Origin: an uncultured Pirellulaceae bacterium
GTDB lineage: Bacteria; Planctomycetota; Planctomycetia; Pirellulales; Pirellulaceae
Direction: 5' to 3'
DNA length: 44,020 nucleotides
Assembly: GCA_937921995.1 (NCBI GenBank)
Contig: CAKZVF010000106.1
Coordinates: 1-44,020, forward strand
Shown: piece after piece, positions 41,919-44,020 of the stretch
Numbering within the stretch: the first letter of the stretch is position 1
Layout of the letters: each line of letters starts with the position of its first letter
The notes under the pieces: model-generated
Told to the model about the DNA's origin: nothing
What the model saw: only the letters and a program-made list of their open reading frames with translations
The model's database searches: none
Translations under genes and position numbers: made by a program

Positions 41919-43247
41919 ATGAGTGATGAACTATATCCGTATCAAAGTAATTCGCCTGTCGCCGCCGGAATCCAGCCAAAAGGTTCCAAATCCACCACCG
42001 TTAAACTTTCGGTGATGATGTTCCTCCAGTATTTTGTCTGGGGTGTCTTCTTTGTGACGATGGGGACGTATCTTGGCAAAGTCTTCTCCGGCCAAGAAAA
42101 AATCAATTCGATCATCGGCGGTATCTATGCGACTCAGACGTGGGCCGCTTTGTGCGCGCCGCTGATCGTTGGTTTCCTTGGCGATCGCATCATGAACAAG
42201 GAACACCTCAACGGTATTCTGCAGTTGGCCGGAGCCGCGCTGCTGTGGTGGGTTAGTACGATCACCGATTCCAGTATGTTCTTTTGGGCGATGCTGGCTT
42301 TCTTCATCTGTTACATGCCGACGCTTGCCCTGGCCAATACGATTACGTTTCAAAACGTAGAGAACGTCGAACGCGACTTTCCCAAGATTCGCCTGTGGGG
42401 AACGATTGGCTGGATCGTCGGTGGTTTGGTGATTTCCCAATCCATGTTCGGGCTGTTCAGTCTGCCGCTGCTGCCAGGCATCGAAGACGGTGGCAGTTCC
42501 AACATTCAGTTTAAGATCGCCGCGATCGTCAGCGCCGTTTATGGAATTTTTAGCTTTACACTGCCGGCGTCGCCGCCAGAGGGCAAAGGTAAACCGGCCA
42601 ACATCATGAACATGCTGGGCTTTGACGCGCTGAGGCTTTTCAAAAACCCGTCCTATCTTGTGTTTGCCATTTGCTCGTTTCTGATCTGTATCCCGCTGGC
42701 ATTCTATTACGCCCGCACCGGTGAGTTTGTCGGCAAGATGGCCTTTGGAAGTCGAACCGGCGGAGTGATGGCGTTGGGTCAAGTCAGTGAAATTCTCTTC
42801 ATGGCTTTAGTACCTTTCTTTCTATCGAAGCTGGGTGTGAAGAAGATGCTGCTGGTGGGCATGTTTGCTTGGGCGATCAGATACGTTCTGTTTGGACTGT
42901 TTCCCTCTTCGGCTGTGATGCTGGTTTTGGGTATCGCTCTCCACGGAATCTGTTACGACTTCTTCTTCGTGACCGGGCAGTTGTATACCGACCGAGTTGC
43001 TCCGCCCGAAACCCGAACCAGCGCTCAAGCATTGGTAGGACTTCTGACCTACGGAGCCGGAATGTTGGTCGGTAATTACCTGCTCGGTTTTTGGGGCGAT
43101 CAAATCGGACTCGACCCATCCACAAAAGAAGGCTGGCTAGCTGACGGAAAAGCGTTTTGGCTGGCCCCCGCCATCTTTGCCGCAGTCGTCGCTGTCATTT
43201 TCTTGATTACCTTCCGCGACGATGCTCCTGAGACTGGCGATGTTTAG
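41919..43247 (+). CDS. MFS transporter, nucleoside:H+ symporter family
   Basis: A 442-residue membrane protein with about 12 helices. The N-terminal half carries SVMMFLQYFVWGVFFVTMGT and the loop ENVERDFPKIRLWGTIGWI, both close to the NupG/XapB nucleoside:proton symporter family; a later segment VAPPETRTSAQALVGLLTYG is also typical. It likely imports nucleosides or similar small molecules using the proton gradient. The last 20 residues are charged and cytoplasmic. It is followed after 239 bp by an oxidoreductase of the Gfo/Idh/MocA type, as in many planctomycete sugar-utilisation regions, so a sugar or related substrate is possible. Confidence 0.87.
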   Translation: MSDELYPYQSNSPVAAGIQPKGSKSTTVKLSVMMFLQYFVWGVFFVTMGTYLGKVFSGQEKINSIIGGIYATQTWAALCAPLIVGFLGDRIMNKEHLNGILQLAGAALLWWVSTITDSSMFFWAMLAFFICYMPTLALANTITFQNVENVERDFPKIRLWGTIGWIVGGLVISQSMFGLFSLPLLPGIEDGGSSNIQFKIAAIVSAVYGIFSFTLPASPPEGKGKPANIMNMLGFDALRLFKNPSYLVFAICSFLICIPLAFYYARTGEFVGKMAFGSRTGGVMALGQVSEILFMALVPFFLSKLGVKKMLLVGMFAWAIRYVLFGLFPSSAVMLVLGIALHGICYDFFFVTGQLYTDRVAPPETRTSAQALVGLLTYGAGMLVGNYLLGFWGDQIGLDPSTKEGWLADGKAFWLAPAIFAAVVAVIFLITFRDDAPETGDV

Positions 43248-43345
43248 GCGAAGCCGAAGCTAAGCAAGTGATTCGTCATTCGTTCTTGTGAAATTTTGCT
43301 AAGATAGTTATTTGCTTAAGGAAAAGTCAAGAAACAAGTTGCGCC

Positions 43346-43421
43346 AATACAAGCCCGAAGCGCCAGCGAGTGAATATTTGCAGCCTTACCGGTTCACTCA
43401 CTAGCGCTTCGGGCTTGTATT
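43346..43421. repeat. Palindromic intergenic repeat, CGCCAGCGAGTG family (copy 2)
   Basis: Bases 43346-43374 pair with 43393-43421: 27 of 29 positions match around an 18-nt loop. The left arm shares CGCCAGCGAGTG plus a following ATATTT with copy 1 at 39691, while the inner GCCCGA-to-GCGC part differs by compensating base changes on both arms. That covariation argues that the folded form is selected or copied as a unit. Confidence 0.8.
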
Positions 43422-43486
43422 TAAAACGCTTCGCGATTTCAAATTAGCAAGCTCACCAACACAACTCTTTCAGAAAAACCAACGTT

Positions 43487-44020
43487 ATGAGTTCACAACC
43501 CGTCAAAGTTCTATGCGTCGGCGCCGGTCACATGGGCAGGTCTCACGCGCTTTCCTATCACGAAATGGATGGTTTCGAAATCTGCGGGATCGTGACTCGG
43601 TCGCCCGAAAGCCGCCAATCGCTCAACGAAGAATTGGGAGGCGGATACTCATTGTTTGATGACTTCGAAACGGCGCTTAAAGAAACGCAACCGGACGCGG
43701 TCTCCATTTCGACCTACCCCGACACGCACGCTCCCTACGCGCTGGCGGCGCTGGATGCCGGAGCCCATGTGTTCATCGAAAAACCGTTGGCCGAGACGGT
43801 TGAGCTTGCCGAACAAGTCGTGGCCAAGGCGTTTGAAAAGAATCGAAAGCTGGTCGTGGGTTATATCCTCCGTCACCACCCTAGTTGGACGAAATTTATC
43901 GAGGTCGCTCAGACGTTGGGCAAGCCATTGGTAATGCGGATGAATCTGAACCAGCAGTCCAGCGGCGGGCAATGGGAAACACACAAAAATTTGATGTCTT
44001 CGATCTCTCCCATTGTCGAC
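43487..44020 (+). CDS. Gfo/Idh/MocA family oxidoreductase (partial, runs off the end)
   Basis: The first 178 residues of an NAD(P)-dependent dehydrogenase of the Gfo/Idh/MocA family; the frame is open to the window edge. The Rossmann motif VLCVGAGHMGRSHALSY is at about residues 8-24, followed by IVTRSPESR and DAVSISTYPDTHAPYALAAL; the catalytic-lysine motif VFIEKPLAE is at about 95-103. Members of the family oxidise or reduce sugars, inositols and their derivatives, and planctomycetes have many copies. The start ATG at 43487 lacks a strong ribosome site but gives the motif the normal spacing. Confidence 0.92.
   Translation, partial: MSSQPVKVLCVGAGHMGRSHALSYHEMDGFEICGIVTRSPESRQSLNEELGGGYSLFDDFETALKETQPDAVSISTYPDTHAPYALAALDAGAHVFIEKPLAETVELAEQVVAKAFEKNRKLVVGYILRHHPSWTKFIEVAQTLGKPLVMRMNLNQQSSGGQWETHKNLMSSISPIVD

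Noticed and set aside
41931-42782. 283-codon open frame antisense to the MFS transporter
   Set aside because: It lies wholly inside a clear transporter gene, has a charged low-complexity product and matches no family.

Overview
The window looks like a chromosomal stretch from a planctomycete, most likely a marine member of the Pirellulaceae. The evidence is a DUF1559 gene with a prepilin-type N-terminus and a C-terminal H-x9-DG signature, followed by a small transthyretin-like lipoprotein; a secreted protein opening with the planctomycete LExRxML sorting-like motif; a DUF3179 protein; many weak or absent Shine-Dalgarno sequences; roughly even base composition; and several families of GC-rich palindromic intergenic repeats. 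No tRNA, rRNA, insertion sequence, prophage or CRISPR array was seen.

Layout. 1-1370: palindromic repeats around a YugP-like membrane zinc peptidase. 1371-9425: a divergent cluster of an FkbM methyltransferase, an FAD oxidoreductase, three GNAT-type acyltransferases, a second methyltransferase and a lipid/polysaccharide flippase, probably making and exporting a modified surface molecule. 9741-22832: a 13-kb same-strand electron-transfer cluster made of a membrane-anchored FAD/2Fe-2S reductase, two tetraheme c554-like cytochromes, a protein fusing two cyclic-nucleotide-binding domains to four [4Fe-4S] sites, a predicted di-heme membrane cytochrome b, a decaheme protein with a cytoplasmic cysteine-rich domain, a pentaheme cytochrome and an outer-membrane beta-barrel candidate. 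22931-25909: fabI, divergent from a GAF/sigma-54 activator. 26072-27517: a DUF3179 gene interrupted in frame by UGA exactly where a conserved CxxC cysteine is expected, read here as a selenoprotein. 27591-32707: a CBS-pair protein, a secreted vanadium-dependent haloperoxidase, a TPR lipoprotein and a zinc-ligand-less sirtuin. 32808-39624: a very large polytopic membrane protein, a second sigma-54 activator with an unrecognised N-terminus, and a REC-PAS-GGDEF-EAL protein. 40197-44020: the DUF1559/lipoprotein pair, a nucleoside-type MFS transporter and the start of a Gfo/Idh/MocA oxidoreductase that runs off the window.

How the genes fit together. The 9.7-22.8 kb cluster contains, in order, what is needed to move electrons from a cytoplasmic donor (NAD(P)H or ferredoxin) through the inner membrane and periplasm to the outer membrane. 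It resembles a porin-cytochrome conduit in logic, but its composition differs from the Mtr and Pcc systems I know. This is inferred from domains and gene order; the donor and final acceptor are unknown.

The two most interesting observations are the probable Sec-containing DUF3179 protein, with a SECIS-like hairpin 15 nt after the UGA, and the cyclic-nucleotide/iron-sulfur/multiheme cluster.
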